Source of the DNA: Mallotus nudiflorus
Taxonomy: Eukaryota > Streptophyta > Magnoliopsida > Malpighiales > Euphorbiaceae
Reading direction: 5' to 3'
Length of the DNA: 64,000 nt
Assembly: GCA_947683625.1 (NCBI GenBank)
Contig: CANTUR010000239.1
Coordinates: forward strand, 7,049,001 to 7,113,000
The notes under the pieces are model-generated. The model was not told the DNA's origin and made no database searches. It worked only from the letters and a program-made list of their open reading frames with translations. This document shows positions 23,290 to 33,302 of the stretch, one piece after another (position 1 is the stretch's first letter; the number at the start of each line of letters is the position of its first letter). Made by a program: the position numbers and the translations under genes.

Positions 23290-23760
23290 ATTCTTCTTTT
23301 AAGGACTGCAGTTTAAAACTCTCATAGTGTTGGTCCTTATACGCAATACCTACGTTGAATTAACCTGATGAAATTTTATCGTCATTGATGACCAAATTTC
23401 TATAGTTTCGTTTGAGTTCATAGTCTCCACACTTTCATAATCAACAAAAACATCATAACTTGTTCTTCTCCAACCTTCATTTTTTGCTAGTTGATGATTA
23501 AGACTCTTTCATTGGGCAGAGGACAAATCAATTCCTTCCTGTTCCTCGTCAAAACACTCATCAATAAATTAAATTTTTGAAGTCTATTGGATCGACTTCA
23601 ACTATATCTTCTTCATTATAAAAATTAAAGGTGTGAAACAACTCTTTCATAACACCGCTTCTATATATTTTACATTTTCATTGTAATTTTTTAGTTCAAT
23701 ACCAGTCATAGTAAACTGAGACTCTTTATTTTTTAATTGTTGTGCATGTGAATGATGTTT
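23290..23760 (-). pseudogene. unidentified coding-like fragment
   Basis: On the minus strand, blocks of protein-like sequence appear: 'ECFDEEQEGIDLSS', 'NHQLAKNEGWRRTSYDV', 'FVDYESVETMNSNE' and 'TIEIWSSMTIKFHQ', with one or two stops or shifts. Upstream, 'EDIVEVDPIDFKNLI' continues the trend in a nearby frame. The richness in acidic residues and lack of low-complexity AT codons argue for former coding sequence. I cannot name the family. It lies directly outside the Harbinger nest. Confidence 0.3.
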
Positions 23761-23779
23761 ATTAAATGAGATTCAAATA

Positions 23780-25085
23780 AGGATGACTTTTTTAATATAT
23801 TGACAAGCTATACCATTAGTTCAAACTTTGAAGATTTCATATATACCTGAAATATTTTATATATACTTTGTTTTTTTATTTTTTTTTGACAAATCCTTTC
23901 ATTATCATTATTATTTAAGACACATATTAATACAAAATTATTAATTAATCTAGTTAATTAATATTGTTATGAAGTTTGGAAGATGTTTACTAGTTTATTT
24001 ATTTATTTTTATAAACAGCTTCGAGAGTAAGTTGCTAAAGTCAAATAATTTACATCGTGCTCTTCTTTTTTTTTTTCTTTTAGGTGGTTTTTGGACGTAT
24101 CCAAATATTTAATTTCTTGTGATACTATTCATAAATATTTTAATTTTTACGGGTTTAATTTTAATTTTAATTTTTGATTTGCTAGTTAAAAAAAAAAATT
24201 GCAGGGGATTTAAATTGTTATTCACATTTTGAGCTTGATGTGTTATATATTTTAAGTGTCTGATTATTTTCTAGTTTTAAAAGTCAGTATTTATAATTTC
24301 TTATAATTTTTCTACATTGTTGATAATATTTTATTAAGTTGTATCTAATAATAATAATAATTAATACAGGTAAAATGAAAACCATAGTTGTCCTGCTATC
24401 ATCACCGGGCATCACTTTGTTTTGTGACGGTTGGGTTCATTGTTAGCACTTAGGATTTGTAGGGCCACAGGCTCCATTATTTTGATGATTTATTTGACAT
24501 AATAATATAATATAATATAATAAGGTGACATCTTGGCCCGTTGTTAGCTTCATTGGCCATGCCAGAAACGAGGGCCCTCGCTTTCACACCACTTTCAATT
24601 CAATCCAAGTTTTTCTTTTTCACTGAAATACTCACTAATTATATTTGTAATATAATTCAACAATTTCATAATGATGAGAATCTCAGTGTAAACCAACTGA
24701 TTTCAATTTTTATTGAGTTTCAATAACCGTACAGTTGCATGTATTTGAATTTGATAGCAAATATTATCGACGTAGGTCTATTTGCAGATTGACCCCAAGC
24801 AGCAGCAGCAGCAGCTGCAGCTGCAGCTTTTTTTTAATTAATTGATAATTTCAATCATATGGTATGAACAAAAACTTGGCGGAAGGTATTGAAAGCAAGT
24901 CTTACAAGCAACAACAATTTAATTATTATTATATATATATATATATGTATGTATGTGTATCTTCCTAATTAAGTTTTCTTTCTTTTGAATAAAAATGAAT
25001 TAAATTAAATTAAGCAACACAATTTTAATTATTTAATTATGATATTAATTCAAAACAACAAAATAAATTAAGGATAATCTCTCTC
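23780..25085. other. intergenic, with a GC-richer island
   Basis: No gene is seen. At 24370-24620 the sequence is less AT-rich and includes the 12 bp palindrome CGAGGGCCCTCG near 24569-24580. At 24797-24828 a (CAG)n run passes into alternating CTGCAG/AGCTGC, which is self-complementary. A (TA)n-TATG tract lies near 24930-24957. Confidence 0.4.
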
Positions 25086-25089
25086 TATA

Positions 25090-25202
25090 TATATATCTCA
25101 TAAGTAGTTTAAGTAATAAAAAATGTAGATATCAAATTATATAATTAGGGTTCAAACCTGACTCTCTCCCCTTGTAGTGTTGAAATTTAACCACTTCATA
25201 TG

Positions 25203-25205
<3 letters not shown>
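25090..25205 (+). repeat. tRNA-derived SINE relic
   Basis: The sequence GGGTTCAAACC at 25148-25158 fits a tRNA-type B box. An AGTAGTTTAAG word about 45-50 bases upstream could be the A box. The 3' part then runs into a TA tract (25203-25231). This spacing is typical of plant SINE heads. It is too decayed to transcribe with confidence. Confidence 0.4.
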
Positions 25206-25231
<26 letters not shown>

Positions 25232-25233
<2 letters not shown>

Positions 25234-27630
25234 GTTTCAAAATTATTAAGTTCAATTTTTGATAAAATGTCCCTCTTCATAATTCACCATTTACCCATAA
25301 AAAATTTTATGTTAAATTATTAAAATTAATAATATTTTTTAAATAATAATTTATCTCAAAATAATAAAATAATTATCAATTTATATGTAACAATTGAATT
25401 AAAATAATAATTAACAAAAAATATATATACGCATCAATTTGTCAAAAAATTAATAGCTCATGATTAACTTGTAAAAAATGTCATAGTTTATGCTTCTTCT
25501 TTTTTTTTTACAAAATAATCAAAATAATGTACTTTAATGTGGTGTTTATGTGGATTGCCTCAGATTTTTTCGGTGATCATGTCAGTAAATTTACTTACAT
25601 GAATCGACTTAGATCTTTTTAGTGTCCATGTCGACAAATTTTCACCGAATTTTCAACTAATGAATGAAATTGTAAAAATAAAAAAATTTATTAATAAAAT
25701 TGCAACATGTATTTTTTTTAAAAATAATCCTTTAGCAAGTATATGTTTAATTGTTTAGTTTTGTTCAATTATTATTTTTTTTTTTAAGGATGATCAATTA
25801 TGTTTAGTTGTTTAGTTTTGTTCAATTAGTAAATTGTGAATATGCACAGCTCTTTCTCTTCTATTTAACGTTGAAAAAAAGTAGTATACCATTTTTATTT
25901 TTTCTCATATTTTATTAAATTTTTTAACATTAAATATTACTTAAATTTCAATTGAATTTTTACTCCTGATTTATTTGCTTGAGTTTTTTATTAGCTTAAT
26001 TTATGTCAATTTTTTTAACTAAAATTTACTAAGACATGGAGAAGAATTATAAGATAAAAGGATGAGAATTTAGTGATGAAATATAAAAATGGCAAAAAAT
26101 TGCATCCTTATTGTTTCACTCCAAATTTGATATAGAGATTTTGTTAAAAATTTACTTTTTTTTTATATATAGAAATAATTGTAATATGTGTTTTATTTTT
26201 ATTTTTCTTCTTTTACTATATGTTACAGAGAGAGTGAGAGTTTACTACCGCATAGTCATACTCAGATAGCAATCCTAAGTTAAAAGGTAATTAATTTCCA
26301 CTGCATAGTTTATATTTTTTTATATGTTGCTTTATGTTTGTCACTTTTTTTAATATTTGATTTTTTTAGCTTTTTGATAATATGTTTATTCCTAATTTGA
26401 ACTTGTGATTTTTATTTTTTTGAAAGAGAAACTTGTGATATTTTAGGTGTATAAATTGTTAACTTTTTTACCCTGATTATATCTAGACCTTATAGGTAGC
26501 TTTTAATTTGTATAATTGGAGGATTGGCGACATATATATATGTTGAATATGATTTTTTTTTTTTTTAATATTGTAGTAAAGGAGAAAGATGATGATCTTC
26601 TTTAAACTACTAGACTTTTGTTTACAGTAAAATTGTAAGTGAATGAGAGGAAGTATCAAGTCCTTTATATTTTTGTTATTGTAATAACAATTTTACTTTA
26701 TTTGTTTTAAATTTTCATCTTTTTTGTTTTATTTTATATTATTGTAATATTTTATATTTGATTAATTTATAATTTTATTAAAATTATTAATTCATTAATT
26801 TAAAATAATTTTTAAAATATTTATTATTTATAATTTGTGCAACAAGTATATTAAACCATATTTTTTTATAAGAAATTTTATATTGTTGATATTAATGTGG
26901 ATAGTTAATATTTTTTAATATTATTTTATAGTGGTGACATATTCAACCCATCATAACATAATTATAACACATATTAATTAATTTTATATTATACTTTTTA
27001 TTGATAACTAATTGCATGACTTGGTTGGGAAGAAAAATTTGTAATTTTCTTTTTTTACCAAATTAAGATTCATTGAACGGCAAAGAAAGACAATTACAAT
27101 AAGCCAACACCAGCAAAATAAAGTTCGTCATTACTTTTACTTCTACTAAAAAGAAGCTACATGTAGAAGTAAATAAATATGACTAACTTATTGCAAGTAA
27201 AAATCAAATATCTGTAATTTATGGTGTAGGTAATATAATTATGATATCATTAAGGTACCATGAATCTTCAGGAAGAAAAATATATATTAAAATATAAATT
27301 ATGAAGAATATAGAAAATAGTCTTAATTACAAGGTTATATTTAAAGTATAGATGGTATATATGATTGATGATTGATTTAAATATTTTAAAAATATATGTG
27401 ATAGATATAGTTTTTCTAAACTTACCATAATAAATAATTATCTTTTAATCATTAAAAAAATGAAAATAAAAGAAAATTTGAAAAGTATATTTTCCCATAA
27501 TTCAACAATTATTTTTAAAAATTTGTGTTTAATTATTAAAATTTACAATATTTTTTTCAAAAAATATATAAAAAAATTATTTTAGAATACAAATATTTTA
27601 TTTTATGTAAAACATTATTTTTTTTAATAG
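25232..27630. other. AT-rich intergenic sequence
   Basis: I see no gene or RNA. A 'ttttttaccaaattaagattcattgaa'-like stretch at 27050-27080 looks like the complement of a LINE 3' end, but no coding part follows. Two similar 'tgtttagttgtttagttttgttcaatta' segments lie close together near 25745-25835. Confidence 0.4.
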
Positions 27631-27634
27631 GGAG

Positions 27635-27790
27635 ATCATATGAAGCATTAATGGACTGCACAATAAGAGAGACTGCATAACAGAGGGCAGTCCTCCTTTA
27701 ATTGATAACAATAGAATTCGAACTCTACACCTCATGATATCCTACAAGAAAAATTATTCCTTGACTACTATCTCACTGACAAAACACTCC
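27635..27790 (-). repeat. tRNA-derived SINE relic
   Basis: On the minus strand GTTCGAATTC (27714-27723) is a good B box. It is preceded by a 'gtagtcaaggaata' block about 35 bases upstream that can serve as an A box. This resembles the head of plant tRNA-derived SINEs. The tail has decayed and no target duplication was found. Confidence 0.45.
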
Positions 27791-28090
27791 ATTTCTATTA
27801 CATCTAATACATTACTTTTCCTTTTCATAATAAATTATATCTTTTATTTATTTTAACTAAAAAGTTCATATTTTTCAACTATTTTCTTTTTTTATCAATT
27901 ATTATTATTACCGTACATATTAAAAATGTAAATGTACTTTTGACAAAAAATAATAAAATAAAACTATCACAATAACTTTTTAAATTCTCATCTTTATATT
28001 TAATTAATTTACAGTTTTAATTTAAAATTATTTAATTAATTTTTAAAAAATATATATATTATTTATAGTGTGTAAATAGTGTGAACTAGC

Positions 28091-28130
<40 letters not shown>
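28091..28130. repeat. (GT)n(AT)n microsatellite
   Basis: A GT run passes into a pure AT run and forms the left edge of an AT-rich repeat copy. Confidence 0.8.
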
Positions 28131-28136
<6 letters not shown>

Positions 28137-28570
28137 GAGCTTAAATGTCATTAAGTAAAAAATTTAACAAATGTCTATTTTTATATTTAAATATTCACTC
28201 TAAAAACTCATATGTCAAATTATTAAAAATTCTAATTTTTTATTAAAAATAAAATATTCATCATATTTATTTTGTATTATTTTATAATTAAAACACTACT
28301 ATACATATCTTAATACTACTCAAATTTTAAAATATTTATATATTACATATTTTCTACCTTAAATCATTGAAATATTTTTTTCAAACCATTAAAAATTTTA
28401 TTAATCATTAAATTTTTTATTAAAAGTATAATAATATAATAATTATTTAGTATTATTTTTTACTAAAACACTACTATATATACTTTAATACTAATATACT
28501 AATTTTAAAAACTAATTTCATTATAACTAAAAAATTATGGTAATAAAAATTAAATTTATATTTCAGTATT
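28131..28570 (+). repeat. AT-rich repeat family, copy A
   Basis: After an (AT)n tract this reads 'gagcttaaatgtcattaag', 'tatttttatatttaaat', then 'aaaacactactatacatat'. The same blocks occur in order at 32554-32990 and in reverse at 30370-30800. This is a dispersed noncoding repeat of about 440 bases, class unknown. Confidence 0.55.
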
Positions 28571-29384
28571 TACTTTTAAAATTTTATATGTAACATCATT
28601 AATTAAATCTCAAAATAAAATTTTATACTATTTATTTATGCTAAAAAAATTTATTATACTATTTTTCAATTTATATAAATTTTATAATTTAAATTTTTTA
28701 TTACTAAAATATATTAAAATATAAATAAATAATTTATTAATTAGTAGCCCCAACAACGCTGCTCTGATATACAAGTAGTTATTAATTAATTTGTGATGCT
28801 GATTATAGACAAGAAGATCAAATATAAGAGATCACTCAATCACATGGGGCCATCCATAATCCATGCTCACTTATAATTGACACCAATTATTTTCAGACGT
28901 AGTACTCCATATATTTGTTGCTTGTGAATCCAAAATTAATTATAATCTAATATTTCTTCTTTCCTACTGGAAATTGTCGGCATCTTTTATTTCTTTATCC
29001 ACTTTTAATTTATTAATTATTTTTTAAAAATTAATTAATTTGCTAATAATTTTTATTAAACATATCATTTTCTAAATAATTTAATTTTAATAAAAAATTT
29101 TATGATTTTACCTTTTTTTAACTCTTGATTTCTTTTATAATAAATTAGTGGCTGTTTTACACCAGTAGTAAAAAAGAAAAATTGGTGAAACATATATATG
29201 TGTATATATATAATTAAATTATTTTTTTAAAGAAAAAGCATAAAATGGTGCATAGGTTATGGTTTAATTTTCTGCCTTTCTTGTAATTTATTTTGCAATA
29301 TGCTAATACCTAATAGTGCACACAATTAGTGTAAAATAGCAATTTTTTGAGTTATATGAGTTATATTTTTTAATATGTATCAAC
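28571..29384. other. AT-rich intergenic sequence
   Basis: No gene is seen. The segment 28745-28990 is somewhat less AT-rich but has no frame or recognisable motif. Confidence 0.4.
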
Positions 29385-29395
29385 GGACACATATA

Positions 29396-30020
29396 TAATT
29401 GGAGTTAAATTGAATAGATCGGTTCTCTCTCCTTTTTCTCTCTCCCTAGTTTGGTTATTTTTCAAGTGACTTTTAGGGTTGTTTTGACCCTTTCTTGCAA
29501 AAAAAACCGTCCAATTATTTTTTTTCTGTTTTCTTTTATTTTGCTTATTTTTATCTATAATTAATATAAATTAAGGTTATAATCCTTAATTTTAGCAAGT
29601 GCTCTTAGTTTTTTGTAGTGTTTTCTACTAGATTTATAGATCTAGTTTTTATGAAATAGTTATTTTGAGAGTTTTAGTGGTTGGATCTAATCAATGGAGT
29701 TTTAGGTTGATGGATCAATCTTAACTATATGAAAGGTGAAATGCTGAAAAAAATTGTTAGATTCAACTCCAACCTAAGCTCCTTAGTCGCATCAACACAT
29801 AAAATGTCAACCATTAAGAGTTTTTTCAGTAATTTTACCGCTTAAATTTATATTATTGATGCACTTTCAGTAAATATTTGTAGTTAAATGATGTATTTTC
29901 TATGTCTATTACTAGTATAAGTTATATACTTTAACTGTAAATTTTCTGTATTCCATTGTATGGAAGTCTTTATCAAAATGAATGAAATTTCATTATTGTT
30001 AAAAAAAAAAAAAAAAAAAA
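29396..30020 (+). mobile_element. short poly(A) retroelement with target duplication
   Basis: The 625 bp insert ends in about 20 A residues after 'gaatgaaatttcattattgtt', a LINE-like 3' end. It is flanked by an 11 bp repeat GGACACATATA at 29385-29395 and 30021-30031. It starts with a CT-rich stretch (ttctctctcctttttctctc), as in LINE 5' leaders, but has no coding sequence. It is best read as a nonautonomous or internally deleted LINE moved by target-primed reverse transcription. A long SINE is the alternative. Confidence 0.65.
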
Positions 30021-30034
30021 GGACACATATAACA

Positions 30035-30204
30035 TATTGGGTGCAATCTTTCTGGCATTGCAAATGATAATGATCAATAATCAACCAACCTATGAACTGC
30101 CAAATCTGTAGGCAAATTATTGCCTATAAAATATTGTGGTACCCAGATTCAAAAGGATAATTTACAGTTTTGATGATATACATACATCACAGCATTATTT
30201 TATA
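30035..30204 (+). repeat. diverged direct duplication, copy 1
   Basis: About 170 bases from 'ttgggtgcaatctttctgg' to 'catcacagcattatttt' recur at 31308-31471. The 'gatatacatacatcacagca' end block is identical in both copies. Confidence 0.75.
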
Positions 30205-30369
30205 CAAGGTTCTGTTATACTAGAGTTAATTGATTGATTTTTATTTTCTAACTACTCATGAATCCGCGTGATATACAGACTGAAAAATAAAATAATTATA
30301 TAAATAATTTAAAATGAATAATAATTAAATAAATTAAAAGAAATAAATTACATTAATTTTATTTTTTTT

Positions 30370-30800
30370 AATTTTTGTTATCATAAATTTTTAGTTATAA
30401 TAAGATTTGCTTTTAGAATTATTAGATTAATAAGATTTGATTTTAGAATTATTAAATTAGTATTGAAGTATGTATAATAATGTTTTAGTTAAAAAATAAT
30501 ATTACGTAATTACTGTAATTGTTTTAATGGTTTAGAAAAATTATTTTAAGTGATTTAAGATAGAAAAATATGTAATAAATAAATAATTTTAAAATTTAAG
30601 TAGTATTAAAATATGTATAATAGTGTTTTAGTTAAAAAATAATACTAAATAACTATTGAAAATATTGTATTCTTAATAAAAATTAAAATTTTTAATAGTT
30701 TGACATATTAACTTTTTAAATAAACATTTAAATATAAAAATAAACACATGTTAAATTTTTAATTTAATAATTTTAAAACTCAGTATTTAATATTTATATA
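30370..30800 (-). repeat. AT-rich repeat family, copy B (inverted)
   Basis: This is the reverse complement of the blocks in copies A and C, including 'atgtataatagtgttttagt' and 'aaatataaaaataaac'. It lies between the two direct copies. Confidence 0.5.
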
Positions 30801-30867
30801 TAAATTTGTGTCATTTAGTATTGGTTTAATTTTTTTTTTGTAAACACAATAAATTCAGTACTATTTA

Positions 30868-30974
30868 GAATGGGACAGAGATGGTAGGACTCAGACCCCA
30901 ATTTGTCCCGGGTTCCCTTTTATACAAATACAATAAAAGTGCCTTTTTTTTCAAAAAAAAAAAAAAAAAAAATA
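30868..30974 (+). repeat. poly(A)-tailed retroelement 3' end
   Basis: About 85 bases of ordinary composition, with 'gaccccaatttgtcccgg' and a near-AATAAA word (caataaaagtgcc), end in a long A run at 30953-30973. This looks like the 3' end of a 5'-truncated LINE or a SINE. No target duplication was found. Confidence 0.4.
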
Positions 30975-31111
30975 GGAATGTATTAAGAAAGATAGACCAG
31001 AAGAAAGAGAGATTTTTTTTAATAATCACAATCACAATAATTTATACTTCAGCTTTTATATATCTTTTTTTTTTTAACTGATCCTTTTATATATCTAACA
31101 AAGGTGATCTA

Positions 31112-31210
31112 TAGGCGAGGAGGCCTACCCTAATGGCTGAGGAGGAGGCCATGAAATCTAAAGGTTTAAATTTTGGTTTAGTCAGTTTTGAGTTAATTAA
31201 AAAAAAATTA
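31112..31210 (+). repeat. tRNA-like SINE relic
   Basis: The segment has a 'cctaatggctgaggaggagg' A-box-like start, then 'ggtttaaattttgg' in B-box position, and ends in an A run at 31200-31208. It is too decayed to be a tRNA gene. Confidence 0.35.
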
Positions 31211-31307
31211 TTGTTCTTCTGTTAATAACAAACGGTCGTGATTTCATAAAGTAGTAATATCTAACATCCAATTATTCATAAAGTTGCAGCCATGGATACA
31301 TGGAGCT

Positions 31308-31471
31308 TATTGGGTGCAATCTTTCTGGCATTGCAAATGGCAAATGATGAATAATCAACCTACCTATGCCAAATCTTTAGGCAAATAATTGCCCACCAAA
31401 TTTTGTGGGATCTGAGGGTTGATTTGCAGTTTTGATGATATACATACATCACAGCATTATTTTCTACATCA
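31308..31471 (+). repeat. diverged direct duplication, copy 2
   Basis: This matches 30035-30204 with scattered substitutions and small indels. The two are 1.27 kb apart on the same strand. Confidence 0.75.
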
Positions 31472-31474
31472 TGT

Positions 31475-32124
31475 GTAATAGTTAAGGTATGAACTTTTTT
31501 TTTTTGGTCAAAATTTTCTCGTTTGTTTGTATGCGACCAAATAAATTTAAATATAATTTTTTTAAAGAAAAGGACAGCCTATGATATATATTGAAATTTT
31601 AGATTTTTATAATGTTTATTTAAATTACTGATATTTTTGAGTTTTTATTAGGTTTTAATCAGTTCAAATTGAATATATGTTTAAATAAGAATAACTCTTT
31701 TCTTCAACTTATCGTATGATTGTTGAAAATATTTTATTGTATAGCTGAGTACGAAATAAAAAAAATAGTAAATCGTGAAATTTTGAATCAAAAGAAATTA
31801 AAATTATAATGAATTGAATAATTTTAATTTCAAACCGAACTCAACTAAATTATGTGACTAATTTGGTATGATATTGATTTTTTACAAAAAATCATATTGT
31901 AAACCATACCGAACCATATTAAAATCATGCAAATTAAAAATTGAATATAGTAATGAATATTCATTCAATAAATAATATAAAAACATTAATATAATATTAG
32001 TAAATTTAACTACATACTTTCACTATATTATCAATCAATATATATTAAGTAACATATGTATAATAATATATGATAAAAATAAATATTTTTAGATTAAAAT
32101 ATAATAAATAAATTCTTATAAAAA

Positions 32125-32169
<45 letters not shown>

Positions 32170-32503
32170 AAATGTACATTATATTTCACTTTAAACTTAA
32201 AAATATGAAAATAAAAAAAATTAACATTGTATGATCCAAAATCCTATACTCTATTAAATTATTTTTCATTTGTTTTAAATTTTACTGATTCTTAATTTGA
32301 TTTTTTGACAGAAAATGGTTATTCCCGATTTTGTACTTTAAATAATTTGTTTAAATTTTTTAATTTTTATTTTAAGTTGTACCATATCAATCCGTTTTGA
32401 AAGAATAGAATCTTCATATCAAACCTTTTTAAAAAATACGTTGATACTCACATGAAAATTTTTAAATTTAATATTCTAAAACTTTTATTTTTAAAATCTC
32501 CAA

Positions 32504-32510
<7 letters not shown>
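31475..32510. other. AT-rich intergenic sequence
   Basis: No gene is seen. An (ATT)n microsatellite lies at 32125-32165. The words 'ccataccgaaccatatt' (near 31905) and 'accatatcaatccgttttg' (near 32385) recall decayed hAT MITE interiors, without readable ends. Confidence 0.4.

Positions 32511-32513
<3 letters not shown>

Positions 32514-32553
<40 letters not shown>
32514..32553. repeat. (CT)n(AT)n microsatellite
   Basis: A CT run passes into an AT run at the left edge of AT-rich repeat copy C, as at copy A. Confidence 0.8.
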
Positions 32554-32557
<4 letters not shown>

Positions 32558-32990
32558 TGTTGAGCTTTAAATTCATTAAGCTAAAAAGTTGACAAGTATC
32601 TATTTTTATATTTAAATGTCTAATATGCCCCTGCATGCCTGGTCTAATGGCTAGGCTGTTGACCCGAGATCCACCTCACCCCTCCCCATTTGATAAAAAA
32701 AAAATTCTTAAAAAAGTTCTAATTTTTATTAAAAAATAAAATATTTATTATAGTTGTTTAGTAATATTTTTAAACTAAAACTCTATTATACATATTCTAA
32801 TACTATTCAAATTCTAAAAGTTTTTATATAATACATATTTTTTAATCTCAAATCACTCAATCATTTTTCTTAAATCATTTGAAATTCTATTTTTAAAAAA
32901 TTTCTGAACTATTATACATACTCTAATAGTAATTTAATAGTATCAAAATAAATTCTATTATATTTAAAAATAATGGCAATAAAAATTAAA
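32554..32990 (+). repeat. AT-rich repeat family, copy C
   Basis: This has the same block order as copy A, interrupted at about 32633-32700 by a tRNA-like insert absent from copy A. Confidence 0.55.
32633..32700 (+). repeat. short tRNA-like insert with A tail
   Basis: TGGTCTAATGG fits the RNA polymerase III A box and a poor B-box-like 'gacccgagatcc' follows. The segment ends in a run of A. Copy A of the surrounding repeat lacks it, so it is an insertion, probably a short SINE piece. Confidence 0.4.
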
Positions 32991-33258
32991 GAAAATAAAA
33001 TTAATGTAATATATATATTTTTTTAATTTATTTAGTTAGCTTTTTCTCTTTATAAAAATTCTTATTTTAAATTACATATGTTTTATTCAATATAGATCAT
33101 TTTAATTACACTACATCTAAATTACTACTTTTTTTTTTCATTAGAAATTGTCTTTTATTCTAATTAAAACATCCACCTTTTATTCAATTAAAAATACATT
33201 TTTCTTTTTATTTAACGTAATTATTTTCCATTTTATTTCTCCAATTATTATTATTACT

Positions 33259-33302
<44 letters not shown>

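Noticed and set aside
32633..32700. Functional tRNA gene
   Set aside because: The A box is good, but the B box is poor, arms do not pair and an A tail follows. A SINE piece is more likely.
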